Shown here: in pieces, positions 16,917 through 25,471 of the stretch | Position numbering within the stretch: the stretch's first letter is position 1 | Layout of the letters: every line of letters starts with the position of its first letter | Source of the DNA: Nitrospira sp. | GTDB taxonomy: Bacteria; Nitrospirota; Nitrospiria; Nitrospirales; Nitrospiraceae | DNA: 42,928 nucleotides | NCBI GenBank assembly: GCA_018242725.1 | Contig: JAFEBI010000003.1 | Location: 1 to 42,928, forward strand | Direction of reading: 5' to 3' | Notes under the pieces: model-generated | Database searches by the model: none | What the model was told of the DNA's origin: nothing | Seen by the model: the letters and a program-made list of their open reading frames with translations, nothing else | Program-made: the position numbers and the translations under genes

Positions 16917-17438
16917 TCAAGTGACCACCCACGCGTTCGTATCTGCAATGTGCAGGTTCGGACACCAGTCCACTTCCGCCCGGCGTGCCATTTCCAAGAA
17001 CTGACTCGCAATCGAAGGCGCACCTTGATCGCGCGACAGTCCCACACAGCGAGAACAAATAAACCGACAGTGGGACAGGCACGATCGCTCCGGGCATCCT
17101 CTATCAGCGCCGACTTTTTCCGCCTGCTGAAGACAAAAGGCCTTCGCGTCCGAGGCACTGAGGCTCTCCTGGTAGCAGCGGAGGGCGGCATAGAAGTTGA
17201 TCCGGCTCACGACGGGTCGGCCTTCGAGCGTGATGTGGACATCACGCAGGTCCCAGGCTTCCTCGATCATTCGCGCCACGATCCCCACCGATGTTGGAAA
17301 GTCATCAAAGGACGCCACGTACTCGGCCCCCTGTTCATCCCCCTCGGCATCACAAACAGGCGCCATCCGGATCAGCCGTAACAGTGTCGGGGCATCTACG
17401 ACCTGTGCCTCAGGAATTGCGATTGAGAGATGCACCAC
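16917..17438 (-). CDS. Cys-rich hypothetical protein
   Basis: About 173 residues. AGGAG lies just upstream of tandem GTG codons at 17438 and 17435; the second has the better spacing. No signal peptide. Residues of about 105-135 hold a cluster of seven Cys, including CPERSCLSHCRFICSRC, that could bind a metal or cluster. The N-terminal half looks like a compact alpha/beta domain. It precedes the SmbP-barrel gene by 101 bases on the same strand, and a perfect sigma-54 promoter lies about 200 bases upstream. Family not recognised; a metal-related role is only suggested by context. Confidence 0.65.
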   Translation of the reverse strand: MVHLSIAIPEAQVVDAPTLLRLIRMAPVCDAEGDEQGAEYVASFDDFPTSVGIVARMIEEAWDLRDVHITLEGRPVVSRINFYAALRCYQESLSASDAKAFCLQQAEKVGADRGCPERSCLSHCRFICSRCVGLSRDQGAPSIASQFLEMARRAEVDWCPNLHIADTNAWVVT

Positions 17439-17562
17439 CAGCTCCTGTAAGAAATGATTCGATAGCCAGCCCTGCCCGTAGAAAAAACAATGAGAGGGCC
17501 ACTCTCACCTGTGACCCCCTCATCGCTGACAATGTGGCGACCGGGACAGCCGCTCACAATGA

Positions 17563-17584
17563 GGTGGACTCTGCTGGACAGCGA
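17563..17584. promoter_or_regulatory. Repeat copy 1: GGTGGACTC...TGGACAGCGA
   Basis: Shares GGTGGACTC followed by TGGACAG(C/T)GA with 17754-17780. This copy lies in the presumed leader of the Cys-rich gene. Confidence 0.35.
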
Positions 17585-17647
17585 CAGGGCGAATCACTAT
17601 CCAACACGCAGAGAGAGCAAGTTCTCTCTGCGTCGTCCCAACTGTTC

Positions 17648-17663
17648 AGCAACTGTCGTGCCA
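17648..17663 (-). promoter_or_regulatory. Sigma-54 promoter, perfect consensus
   Basis: Reading the minus strand: TGGCAC GACAG TTGCT, an exact fit to TGGCAC-N5-TTGCW with GG and GC ten bases apart. Transcription would start near 17636 and run into the Cys-rich gene (start 17438) and then the SmbP-barrel gene. The next upstream gene on the same strand encodes a sigma-54 activator with GAFTGA, a likely regulator. Confidence 0.85.
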
Positions 17664-17753
17664 TTCCTATTCGTCACTTCTCATTGAGTTATTCGCACGG
17701 CAGGAGAGAAAATGAATATCTTCCAGCGCTCTCGATGTCAGCTCCTGCTATAG

Positions 17754-17780
17754 GGTGGACTCCAGGCTCTTGGACAGTGA
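17754..17780. promoter_or_regulatory. Repeat copy 2, possible activator site
   Basis: GGTGGACTC then TGGACAGTGA, similar to copy 1. It lies about 90-115 bases upstream of the -24 element, the usual distance for a sigma-54 activator site. An inverted GTCCAC occurs at 17826. Confidence 0.4.
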
Positions 17781-18224
17781 TGGACTAAATTTCCCCATTC
17801 ACTCGTATCTCTTTCGCTTCTGTTGTCCACACCAAACGGACGTTCGTTCTCGAATGAAGGAGGGAAAGGGGTCTCCAAAACCATCGCGTCATGTTGTAGT
17901 TCGAACGCTGCGGACATCACAGGCTCACGGCGGACATCGGTTTTCGATCGCTCGATTCGTGCACCGCATTGATGGATGCACGAATGGATCCGAGCACTGC
18001 GTACGATTACGTCGGCGATGAACATCGGTGGGTGAACCCTATCCGATCGTTGCGAAGATTTCAGAAGTTCAGCTGGCCTGATCGCCCGATCCTCACGTGA
18101 CGCGCTTCATCAAGCCAATGGAGAACCGGTCGAGCACGGCAGTGCTTCGTCTCTCATATGACCGATGTCACTCTGTGGAGTGTGGTGACCCAAGAAATGA
18201 AGTGAACAGGGGAACGGCTGATAC

Positions 18225-19604
18225 CTAGTCGATGCTATACGTACGAAGTTTGTTATAGAGGCTCGCTCGACTGATTCTGAGTAATTTGGCTGCTTTCAAT
18301 CGGTTTCCTGCCGTTTTTTGCAGAGCATCCACGATTCGAATACGCTCCGTTTGAGCCACCGCCCCGCGCGACGCCGCGCGTAAACTTTCGTCCTCTTCAC
18401 CCAGAGACTGGTCAAGAAGATCCTGACAGGGCAGCAATGGACCGACCGTCGTCACCACGGCCCGCTCGATATAGTGCTGCAACTGGCGGACATTCCCCGG
18501 CCAAGGAGCGTCACGTAACAATCGCAAAGCCCGCTCATCCACCTGTCGCGCCGGCTGATGGTGTCGCGCACAAGCCCCCGCGACGAAATGCCGGACAAGC
18601 AACGGGATATCGTCTCGCCGCTCACGGAGAGCCGGTAAATACAGCGGGAGGACGGCTAATCGATAATAGAGGTCCTGACGAAATGCCTTGGCTTTCACGA
18701 GTTCGGCCAGATCTTTGTTCGAGGCCGAGATGACCCGCACATGGATCTTGACGGTTCGCGTCCCACCTACCGGCTTGATCTCGCCCTCTTGCAGGACACG
18801 GAGCAACTTGGCTTGAAAGGTCGGCGTCGTGTCGGCAATCTCATCAAGGAAGATCGTGCCGCCGTCGGCCTCGTCGAACAAGCCGCGCTTGTTCGCCACG
18901 GCTCCGGTGAAGGCTCCCTTCACATGCCCGAACAGCTCACTCTCGAGCAGCGTCTCAGGCAACGAGCCGCAGTCAACCACGACGAACGGCCGATCCCTTC
19001 TGGGACTGAGCGCATGAATCGTTTTTGCCAGGAGTTCTTTCCCCGTTCCGCTTTCACCTTGAATGAGGACGGTGGCCGAGCTCTCTGCAACCAGCCGGGT
19101 CATGTCGAAGAGCTGCTGCATGATCGGACTTCGACCGATCAAATCACCAAGACCCTCCGCAGAGGGTGTGCTCTCATTGTCCTCGGCTATGGCAATGTGA
19201 CCAGGCCTCGATGTCGGCTGGAAGAGCACCAACATGGAGGTGACCGATCCCTGTGCGTCCGTCAACGGAAAGGCTTGCTGCATGCCGCAGGCCGTGCCGT
19301 CCCCTCCCCTCGAACATGACACGCACTGGACACCCGACGCCTCGAATACCTTGATCGCGGGACAGGTCTCACAGGGATTTGTGCGATGAGCAAAGGCCTC
19401 GTAGCATTTGGCGTGAAGCCGGCGAGCGGGGGCATTCTCCTGCACCGACCAGGCTGCTTCGTTCGCGTAGACGACGTTGAAGGCTTGATCCATCACCGCC
19501 ACCCGGTCGGATAGGCCTCCGGCGAGCTGCTTGATTGCTTCGACTCGCGCGGTAATGATGGGATCTTGGGGTACGGGATTGCTGAGGCGTTCTGGGTCAG
19601 ACAA
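18225..19604 (-). CDS. PAS-containing sigma-54-dependent transcription activator
   Basis: About 459 residues from a TTG at 19602-19604; the frame is open to a TTG at 19679 and the true start is uncertain. No receiver domain. A PAS domain (residues 30-140) holds a Cys cluster (CYEAFAHRTNPCETCPAI, then QCVSCSRGGDGTACG), which may bind a metal, haem or cluster. The AAA+ domain has Walker A GESGTGKELLAK, the sigma-54 contact loop GAFTGA intact, and GGTIFLDEIAD. A Fis-type HTH ends it (NRLKAAKLLRISRASLYNKL). It should remodel sigma-54 polymerase at the promoter at 17648-17663 in response to a signal read by the PAS domain. Confidence 0.88.
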   Translation of the reverse strand: MSDPERLSNPVPQDPIITARVEAIKQLAGGLSDRVAVMDQAFNVVYANEAAWSVQENAPARRLHAKCYEAFAHRTNPCETCPAIKVFEASGVQCVSCSRGGDGTACGMQQAFPLTDAQGSVTSMLVLFQPTSRPGHIAIAEDNESTPSAEGLGDLIGRSPIMQQLFDMTRLVAESSATVLIQGESGTGKELLAKTIHALSPRRDRPFVVVDCGSLPETLLESELFGHVKGAFTGAVANKRGLFDEADGGTIFLDEIADTTPTFQAKLLRVLQEGEIKPVGGTRTVKIHVRVISASNKDLAELVKAKAFRQDLYYRLAVLPLYLPALRERRDDIPLLVRHFVAGACARHHQPARQVDERALRLLRDAPWPGNVRQLQHYIERAVVTTVGPLLPCQDLLDQSLGEEDESLRAASRGAVAQTERIRIVDALQKTAGNRLKAAKLLRISRASLYNKLRTYSID

Positions 19605-19754
19605 GGCGATCTCACTTCCGGAGATAAGGCGCCGGGAGCGTAGAGCCGATGGCGGCCGACACGAAAAAGAATGTACCAAGGGAATTCAACAGGGCTTTTT
19701 CGTTTGTGCCATACACGATACGCTATCAGCTCCCGGTCCGTGGTTGAGCAATTG

Positions 19755-20108
19755 TTACACACAGTTCTTCAGCTCCGCAATATGGACCGGCTTGTCGAAG
19801 TAGGCGTTCGCACCCGCTTTCAGTACCTGTGCTCTCAATCTCGCATCGCCGAACGCGGTCATGACCACAATCGGACACGTCGGCGCCACGGTCCTCAACC
19901 GGCTAATGTAATCATCCCCCCCCGCCGGCATCCGTAGGTCCGTCAGGATCGCATCCGGCACGGATTGCAGAACCGCCAGGAACGCCTCATCACCATCCCG
20001 TGCTTCCCGTAGTTGATACCCCATGCCACAAAATTCATCACACAACAGGCTCCGCATCTCACGGTCGTCTTCGACAATGAGCACCACGGCTGTTTTTCCC
20101 CTTGCCAT
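19755..20108 (-). CDS. Single-domain (REC-only) response regulator
   Basis: 117 residues from the ATG at 20106-20108 (AGAGGA eight bases before it; an ATG three codons upstream is possible). Complete receiver: acidic pair in VEDD, D57 in ILTDLRMP, Thr in VVMTAFGD, Lys in YFDKP. There is no output domain, so it acts by phospho-relay or protein contact, like CheY or Spo0F. It lies between the three-PAS histidine kinase and the PAS-type sigma-54 activator on the same strand, so it may connect them. Confidence 0.85.
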   Translation of the reverse strand: MARGKTAVVLIVEDDREMRSLLCDEFCGMGYQLREARDGDEAFLAVLQSVPDAILTDLRMPAGGDDYISRLRTVAPTCPIVVMTAFGDARLRAQVLKAGANAYFDKPVHIAELKNCV

Positions 20109-20382
20109 GGTCGACATCCTCTCTGGCCTTCCCCCCATGGGTCGCACGCTCTTAGACTAGTTCTCTGGCAAGGTACATGCCGTTGGAAGAAGAACGAAGT
20201 AGGTCTAATTTCGAGAGAATGATGGTGCGAACACGATGGGAGGGCGCTCTGTTGGCGAGAAAGACCACAAGCATGAGGGGGGTAACTGTTGCAGGATGCT
20301 ACAACATTGGATATGAGGGGTGAACAGTACTCGGTGAAACGATAAGAGGACGCGATCGGGAATGACCGCAGAAAGTGACGAT

Positions 20383-22698
20383 TCACGTCTTACTCTCTGC
20401 CATCGGCAGCAGGATCGTAAATGTCGTTCCCATCTCTCCTTGACTTTCAACGGCGATGGATCCCTGGTGTTCTTCGATGATGCCCTTGACGACCGTCAGC
20501 CCTAACCCTGTCCCTTTGCCGAACTCTTTCGTCGTGAAGAAGGGATCAAAGATCTTTTTGATCACCTCTCGTGGGATGCCATGGCCCGTATCAGCAACGG
20601 TGAGTCTCACCATCTGTGGTTCAGAGGCTAAACCGACACGGAGAGTCCCGCCATCCGGCATCGCATGTACGGCATTCATGACGAGGTTGATCAAGACCTG
20701 GCTCATCTGGTCCGCATCGGCCAAGACCATGGGACAGGGTTCGGCCAGCCGCAACTCCACCTGGATCTGACTTCGGGCAAGACGTTCGTGGAACATCTCG
20801 AGACTATCTTCGACCACTTGCTTCAGATCGAGCGCGCCGCGCTCCGGAGTTTTCCGCCGTGCGAAAGAGAGCAGTTGGTTCATCACCCTCGTAATCCGCT
20901 CGACCTGGGTAACGATGGTCTGGAGGCCTTTCTTGATCGGCTCCTCCGTGACACGATCCATCAGATATTCGGCTCGACCAAGAATGACGTTCATCGGGGT
21001 CCCGATTTCGTGAGCCATGCCCGAGGCCACCGTACCGAGTTCGGCGATGCGCTCGGTTTTTCGTAGCTGTTCTTGAAGTCGTTTCCGTTCACTGATATCC
21101 CGTAACATGACCAGGATCGCCGGACCTTCCTCATCCGTGAATCGCGCCGCGCTGACTTCTGCGTCCACGGATCTTCCGCTCAGGGTGACGATCTTCTCCT
21201 CAAGCACGGGCACTTGCGCGCGGCCTTCCACCAACTCGTGGATGCGTTCTCGAATCGCAGGGTGATGATCAGGATGAAACAAGTCCATCACGGATCTTCC
21301 CAGGATCTCATCGGCTTTCACGGCACCGAACAATTTGATCGCCTGGTCGTTGGCGAAGAGGACGCGGTCGCCTCGAATCACCACAATGGCGTAGGGCGAA
21401 ATAGCGATCAAACGCCGGTAGCGCTCTTCGCTTTGCCGCAGCAAGTGCTCCGCTCGCTTCCGCTCCGTGATGTCGGTGACAAACCCTTCCAGATAGCTCA
21501 GAGTCCCGTCCGCGGCATAAATCCCTTCACCCCGTTCCCAGACCGACTTGACCTCCCCCAGCTTGGTGAGAATACGATACGTCGTTTCGTACGGGCGACG
21601 CTGTGCCGCCGCTGCTTGAATCTCTTGCCACACTCGCTCACGGTCACCCGGATGTGTATTGTCGCCATACGAAATGGATCGCTGTACCAGGTATTCCTGG
21701 GCGGTGTACCCGGTTAAGTCCGATACCCCTTCGCTGAGGTAATCGAAGGTCCAGTTTCGATCATTTCGGCAACGATACACAAAGCCCGGGAGATTACTCA
21801 TCAGGGTTGAGAGTTGCCGTTGGCTTTCTTGGTGGGCTTCCTCGGTTTGCTTGCGGTCAGTGATGTCTCTGAGGATGACGGTATAGTATTTCTGATGTTC
21901 TACGGCGATATGCGAGATGGCCGCTTCGATCGGAAACTCTTCTCCGCTCGACCGAAGCCCCATCACCGTCCCCAGTTTTCCCATTCTTCGGCTCGTCGCG
22001 CCGGATTGGCCGAACTCACGCATATGGCGGCGGTGGCCTTCGCGATACCCCGTGGGCAAGAATCGATCAAGCGGCTGCCCGATCGCCTCCTGAGCGGAGC
22101 AACCAAACATCTGCTCGGCCGCTCGGTTGAACAACACGACTTTCTGCTCCTCATCCACGGTGATGATCGCATCCATCGCGGATTCAATGATGCTTTCAAG
22201 CCTCAGTTGGCTGACCAGGAGCTGCTCTTCCGCTTCTTTGCGACCGACGACGGCACGAACGGCCTCTCGATCCGCGTCGTCACGTGCCTGTTGAGCCTCC
22301 ATCATCAACCCTTCGGCATGGGCACACTCGACACGTTGCAATGTCAGCTCTTGTTCAGCCTTTCCTGCTTCATGTTGCAGCCTTCTGAAGCGAATCAATC
22401 CCAGGGCCAGGATCCACAGAACAAAAGTTCCCAATGTACGATTGAGCACGCCGTACAAGAGCGAACTGCCCGGGACCTTGAAAAACAACCCGAGCCAGAG
22501 GAGGCTGGTGGCAAGGCAACAAAAATAGAGAGATTCTTGTTCCTTCGACCTGAACACCGTGAGCAACAGCGGAATGACGTAGAGGATCGACACCGCAATT
22601 CCCACCGGGGTCAGCAGGTCGACAACAAAGATGCCGATCGTAAGGAGTGGGATCGCCCAATGCACGGCACGCATGACAAGACGGTCGACTTCTTTCAT
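20383..22698 (-). CDS. Membrane histidine kinase with three PAS domains
   Basis: 771 residues. About four N-terminal membrane helices (residues 12-105), a coiled coil to about 170, then three PAS domains (about 170-290, 300-420, 425-545), each followed by a family-typical DITDRK/DITERK/DISERK joint. The HisKA region has HEIGTPMN with phospho-acceptor H563. The ATPase domain has N-box NLVMNAVHAMPDGG, DTGHGIP, FFTTKEFGKGTGLGL. Partner regulator: the NtrC-type protein encoded 69 bases upstream on the same strand. The input signal is unknown; no PAS cofactor residue is obvious. Confidence 0.93.
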   Translation of the reverse strand: MKEVDRLVMRAVHWAIPLLTIGIFVVDLLTPVGIAVSILYVIPLLLTVFRSKEQESLYFCCLATSLLWLGLFFKVPGSSLLYGVLNRTLGTFVLWILALGLIRFRRLQHEAGKAEQELTLQRVECAHAEGLMMEAQQARDDADREAVRAVVGRKEAEEQLLVSQLRLESIIESAMDAIITVDEEQKVVLFNRAAEQMFGCSAQEAIGQPLDRFLPTGYREGHRRHMREFGQSGATSRRMGKLGTVMGLRSSGEEFPIEAAISHIAVEHQKYYTVILRDITDRKQTEEAHQESQRQLSTLMSNLPGFVYRCRNDRNWTFDYLSEGVSDLTGYTAQEYLVQRSISYGDNTHPGDRERVWQEIQAAAAQRRPYETTYRILTKLGEVKSVWERGEGIYAADGTLSYLEGFVTDITERKRAEHLLRQSEERYRRLIAISPYAIVVIRGDRVLFANDQAIKLFGAVKADEILGRSVMDLFHPDHHPAIRERIHELVEGRAQVPVLEEKIVTLSGRSVDAEVSAARFTDEEGPAILVMLRDISERKRLQEQLRKTERIAELGTVASGMAHEIGTPMNVILGRAEYLMDRVTEEPIKKGLQTIVTQVERITRVMNQLLSFARRKTPERGALDLKQVVEDSLEMFHERLARSQIQVELRLAEPCPMVLADADQMSQVLINLVMNAVHAMPDGGTLRVGLASEPQMVRLTVADTGHGIPREVIKKIFDPFFTTKEFGKGTGLGLTVVKGIIEEHQGSIAVESQGEMGTTFTILLPMAESKT

Positions 22699-22767
22699 GT
22701 GATCGATCCCGGCCTGAAGCGGGACTGTTCATTTCACAGTCTCGCCGCGATGATCCGACAGCGGTGC

Positions 22768-24147
22768 CTATTCCTCTGGGTGAGGTTTACCTTCGATTTC
22801 GGCGAGTTTACGATACAGAGTCTTTCGATCGATTCCAAGAGCATGAGCGGCCTGATACTTGTTGCCGCCGGTCTTTTCGAGGACCTTCTTGATGTACTCT
22901 TTTTCGAGTTCGTGCAAGGGCAAGGTTTGTTCGGCCGCTTCGTCCAGCACACGCCGATCTCCTCGCGCTCCCTGTACCGCCGGAGGCAGATCGTCCGGCG
23001 AAATCCTCTCGCTGCGGCTCAGCGTCACGGCTCGCTCGATGACGTTCTCCAACTCTCGCACATTGCCGGGCCAGACATAGTCCATCAACATGGCGAGGGC
23101 AGCCTCGCTCACACCCTTCACGTCTTTCCCACGCGCATTGCCGCATTTCTTGAGAAAGGCCTCCACCAGCAGCGGGATATCTTCCCGCCGTTCTCGAAGC
23201 GGCGGCAACTTCAGTTCGATGACATTGAGTCGATAATAGAGGTCCTCACGAAAGCGCTTGTGCTTCACTTCTTCATTGAGATTCAGGTTCGTGGCCGCGA
23301 TGATCCGGACATCCACCGAGATCGGCTTCGTCGCACCAACCCGCCTGATTTCTTTCTCCTGAATCGCACGGAGAATCTTTGCCTGGAGCATAAGCGGCAA
23401 CTCACTGATCTCGTCCAGAAACAAGGTGCCTTTCTGCGCTTCTTCAAACAAGCCCCGCTTGTCGAGCTTGGCATCGGTAAAGGCCCCGCGCATATGCCCA
23501 AAAAGTTCGCTCTCCAACAGTTGTTCCGGAATGGCCGCGCAATTGACCGGGATAAACGGGGCATCCTTCCGGTCGCTGTTGAAGTGAATCGCCTTCGCCA
23601 CCAACTCCTTGCCGGTTCCACTCTCTCCGGTAATCAGGACATTGGTCGGACTATCCGCTACCCGACGAATGAGATCGAAGACCCCTTGGATCGCCTTACT
23701 CTTTCCTAGGATCTGATGAAAGCTATATTCCTTATGCACTTCTTTTCTGAGTCGGCTCACCTCCCGACGCAGCGACGCCTCACGAACGACCCGCTCGATT
23801 ACCCGAACCAAGTCATCTTTCTTCACGGGCTTCGTGAGATAGTCGCTGGCTCCGTGTTTCATCGCTTCAACCGCCGTCTCCACCGATCCGAATGCCGTCA
23901 TGAGAATGACGTTGATGTCGGGATATCTGCGTTTGATTTCTGCTAACAACTCGATCCCTTCCATCCCCTTCATGCGGAGATCGGTCAGAACGACGGCATA
24001 GTCTTCCTCACTCAACCGTTTCAGGGCCTCTTCTCCGCTCCCAGCCATCATCACCTGATGACCACGGTCTTTCAGCATGTCATAGGCTAGCTCCCGCATA
24101 TCCGCGTCATCATCCACAACGAGGATCGCACCCCACACTTCCGTCAT
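22768..24147 (-). CDS. NtrC-family sigma-54 response regulator (GAFTDA variant)
   Basis: 459 residues from the ATG at 24145-24147 (GGAG before it). Receiver 1-120 with D12-D13 and phospho-site D56 (VVLTDLRMKG). AAA+ domain with Walker A GESGTGKELVAK and GTLFLDEIS. Fis-type HTH at the end (NKYQAAHALGIDRKTLYRKL). The sigma-54 contact loop reads GAFTDA rather than GAFTGA, a natural variant also known in some myxobacterial and delta-proteobacterial activators, so it may still be active. It precedes the three-PAS kinase in an operon and is presumably its target. Confidence 0.93.
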   Translation of the reverse strand: MTEVWGAILVVDDDADMRELAYDMLKDRGHQVMMAGSGEEALKRLSEEDYAVVLTDLRMKGMEGIELLAEIKRRYPDINVILMTAFGSVETAVEAMKHGASDYLTKPVKKDDLVRVIERVVREASLRREVSRLRKEVHKEYSFHQILGKSKAIQGVFDLIRRVADSPTNVLITGESGTGKELVAKAIHFNSDRKDAPFIPVNCAAIPEQLLESELFGHMRGAFTDAKLDKRGLFEEAQKGTLFLDEISELPLMLQAKILRAIQEKEIRRVGATKPISVDVRIIAATNLNLNEEVKHKRFREDLYYRLNVIELKLPPLRERREDIPLLVEAFLKKCGNARGKDVKGVSEAALAMLMDYVWPGNVRELENVIERAVTLSRSERISPDDLPPAVQGARGDRRVLDEAAEQTLPLHELEKEYIKKVLEKTGGNKYQAAHALGIDRKTLYRKLAEIEGKPHPEE

Positions 24148-24294
24148 ACCGTGCTCCAAGGGAGAGGAATTAAGTAACAGGCCCACTGTTGCCCTCTATT
24201 GCCACAGCGATCTACCGCCTTTGGGGCATTATGCGCCACTTTTCATAAGATTACTGCTTCAAGCTGAGAAAGGTGCAAGGGCAAGACCACAGGA

Positions 24295-25113
24295 CTACTG
24301 ACCCCGGAGGGCTTCTGCTCCAGATTGAGTTGTCGCGTCATTCTGAAGCGGTCCAAAAGAAACTTCGGTTGCGGCCACTGCTTTGATCGGTGGCTCATCC
24401 CCCTCATACCTGATCGGAAACACGTACCACCTCTCCTCAGATGCAAACAGCAGCTTATAGGTGGTCTCATCATCGCGAAGATAGACGGTCAGGAGAGACG
24501 ACGTGTCTTGCCGATCCAGCCGCGCCCAGTTTGTGCCAAGCTGTGCAGGAACGACATATAGCGCGGCGGCAATGACTGCGGCCGAGAGATATGCCCTCGA
24601 CAGACCGATACCCCGGTCGTTGTTGCCGAATCTCATCACAAAAAGTTCGAGTGTCGAGGCAGACAGGAACAGAAGAAGCGGGATTGCAACCAGTAAAAGG
24701 TCGATTGCAGCAGACACATACTCGAGTGAACTGAGGAGAAGGGTGATTCCTAAGAGTCCGACCAGCCCCCATGGGCCATGCCGGACCGCCGCGACCGAAA
24801 TCTTGAACCGTGTGGTCGTGGTCAGATTGCCGTGCCCGTCGATCAGCGTGAGGTTCGTGGTGGCCACATACCCGAAGAAAAGAATAAGCAGCAGCGGGAT
24901 CCAACTCTGACTGAAGTAGATCGCGATCGGAACCTTTTCCAAGACCCACGAGGCTCCGAATGCTGAAAAGTATGATCTGGTGTACACCGATCCGGACAGA
25001 TACGCCGCACCGGTCAGAATGAACAAGCCAATGAATATCTTTGGCCCCTGCTCGATCAGGCGGCGCGCGTTGGCACGAGCTTCCTCGATTTTCTTGTTGT
25101 TGCTGGACGGCAT
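24295..25113 (-). CDS. Hypothetical polytopic membrane protein
   Basis: 272 residues with about five hydrophobic segments (for example IFIGLFILTGAAYLSGSVY, WIPLLLILFFGYVATT, LLLVAIPLLLFLSASTLELF), then a soluble C-terminal region (SSLLTVYLRDDETTYKLLFA, EERWYVFPIRYEGDE) with an alternating strand pattern. It may be an inner-membrane protein with a small periplasmic or cytosolic beta domain. No family recognised. No obvious operon partner; the next leftward gene starts 148 bases away. Confidence 0.7.
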   Translation of the reverse strand: MPSSNNKKIEEARANARRLIEQGPKIFIGLFILTGAAYLSGSVYTRSYFSAFGASWVLEKVPIAIYFSQSWIPLLLILFFGYVATTNLTLIDGHGNLTTTTRFKISVAAVRHGPWGLVGLLGITLLLSSLEYVSAAIDLLLVAIPLLLFLSASTLELFVMRFGNNDRGIGLSRAYLSAAVIAAALYVVPAQLGTNWARLDRQDTSSLLTVYLRDDETTYKLLFASEERWYVFPIRYEGDEPPIKAVAATEVSFGPLQNDATTQSGAEALRGQ

Positions 25114-25471
25114 TGCTTCACGATGCGAAACAGTCGAACGGCTTCGAACTTTTCAGGTGACGTATTCTAGAAGCGATTTGAGGGGCAGTTCAATGCAGCA
25201 TATGTGGAAGTCATGAGCCTCCCGCGATACGATCCAAGACCTTCCGGCATGCGACAACACGGCATCCAGCCACAATTTCCGTGCCCCTATCCCGGCATCG
25301 AGATGTGCGGGGCTCGCCCCCCCCAAGGTCAACCCCATGCGGGCCGTAGCGAATACATAGATCGAAGAGGAAACAGGATGTAGAGGGCCGAAACCGACGG
25401 ACTTGAGGGGATGACACTGCGTGAGTGACAGGATGAAGAAAGACCACAGTGGACTCTGGAACGATGGGGCA
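25114..25471. other. 358-base gap without a supported gene
   Basis: Open minus-strand frames (25153-25527, 25211-25447) overlap each other and the neighbours and show no recognisable motif. No promoter or repeat identified. Confidence 0.45.

Larger units (their letters stand above)
17439..18224. other. 786-base regulatory region
   Basis: No supported gene. It contains the sigma-54 promoter (17648-17663), two GGTGGACTC-led repeats, and the 3' flank of the sigma-54 activator gene. A minus-strand frame (17738-18025) spans the upstream repeat and has no recognisable content. Confidence 0.55.

Noticed and set aside
20165..20180. Sigma-54-like site TGGCAA-N5-ATGCC on the plus strand
   Set aside because: It points rightward into genes that all read leftward, so it has nothing to drive.
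21814..23709. A 631-codon plus-strand open frame
   Set aside because: It lies antisense across the three-PAS kinase and the NtrC-type regulator, both with full family motifs. It arises from GC-rich codon bias and has no domain or ribosome site.
24212..24229. Sigma-54-like TGGCAA...GGGCAA on the minus strand upstream of the NtrC-type region
   Set aside because: GG and GC are nine bases apart instead of ten, and it lies downstream of the regulator start.
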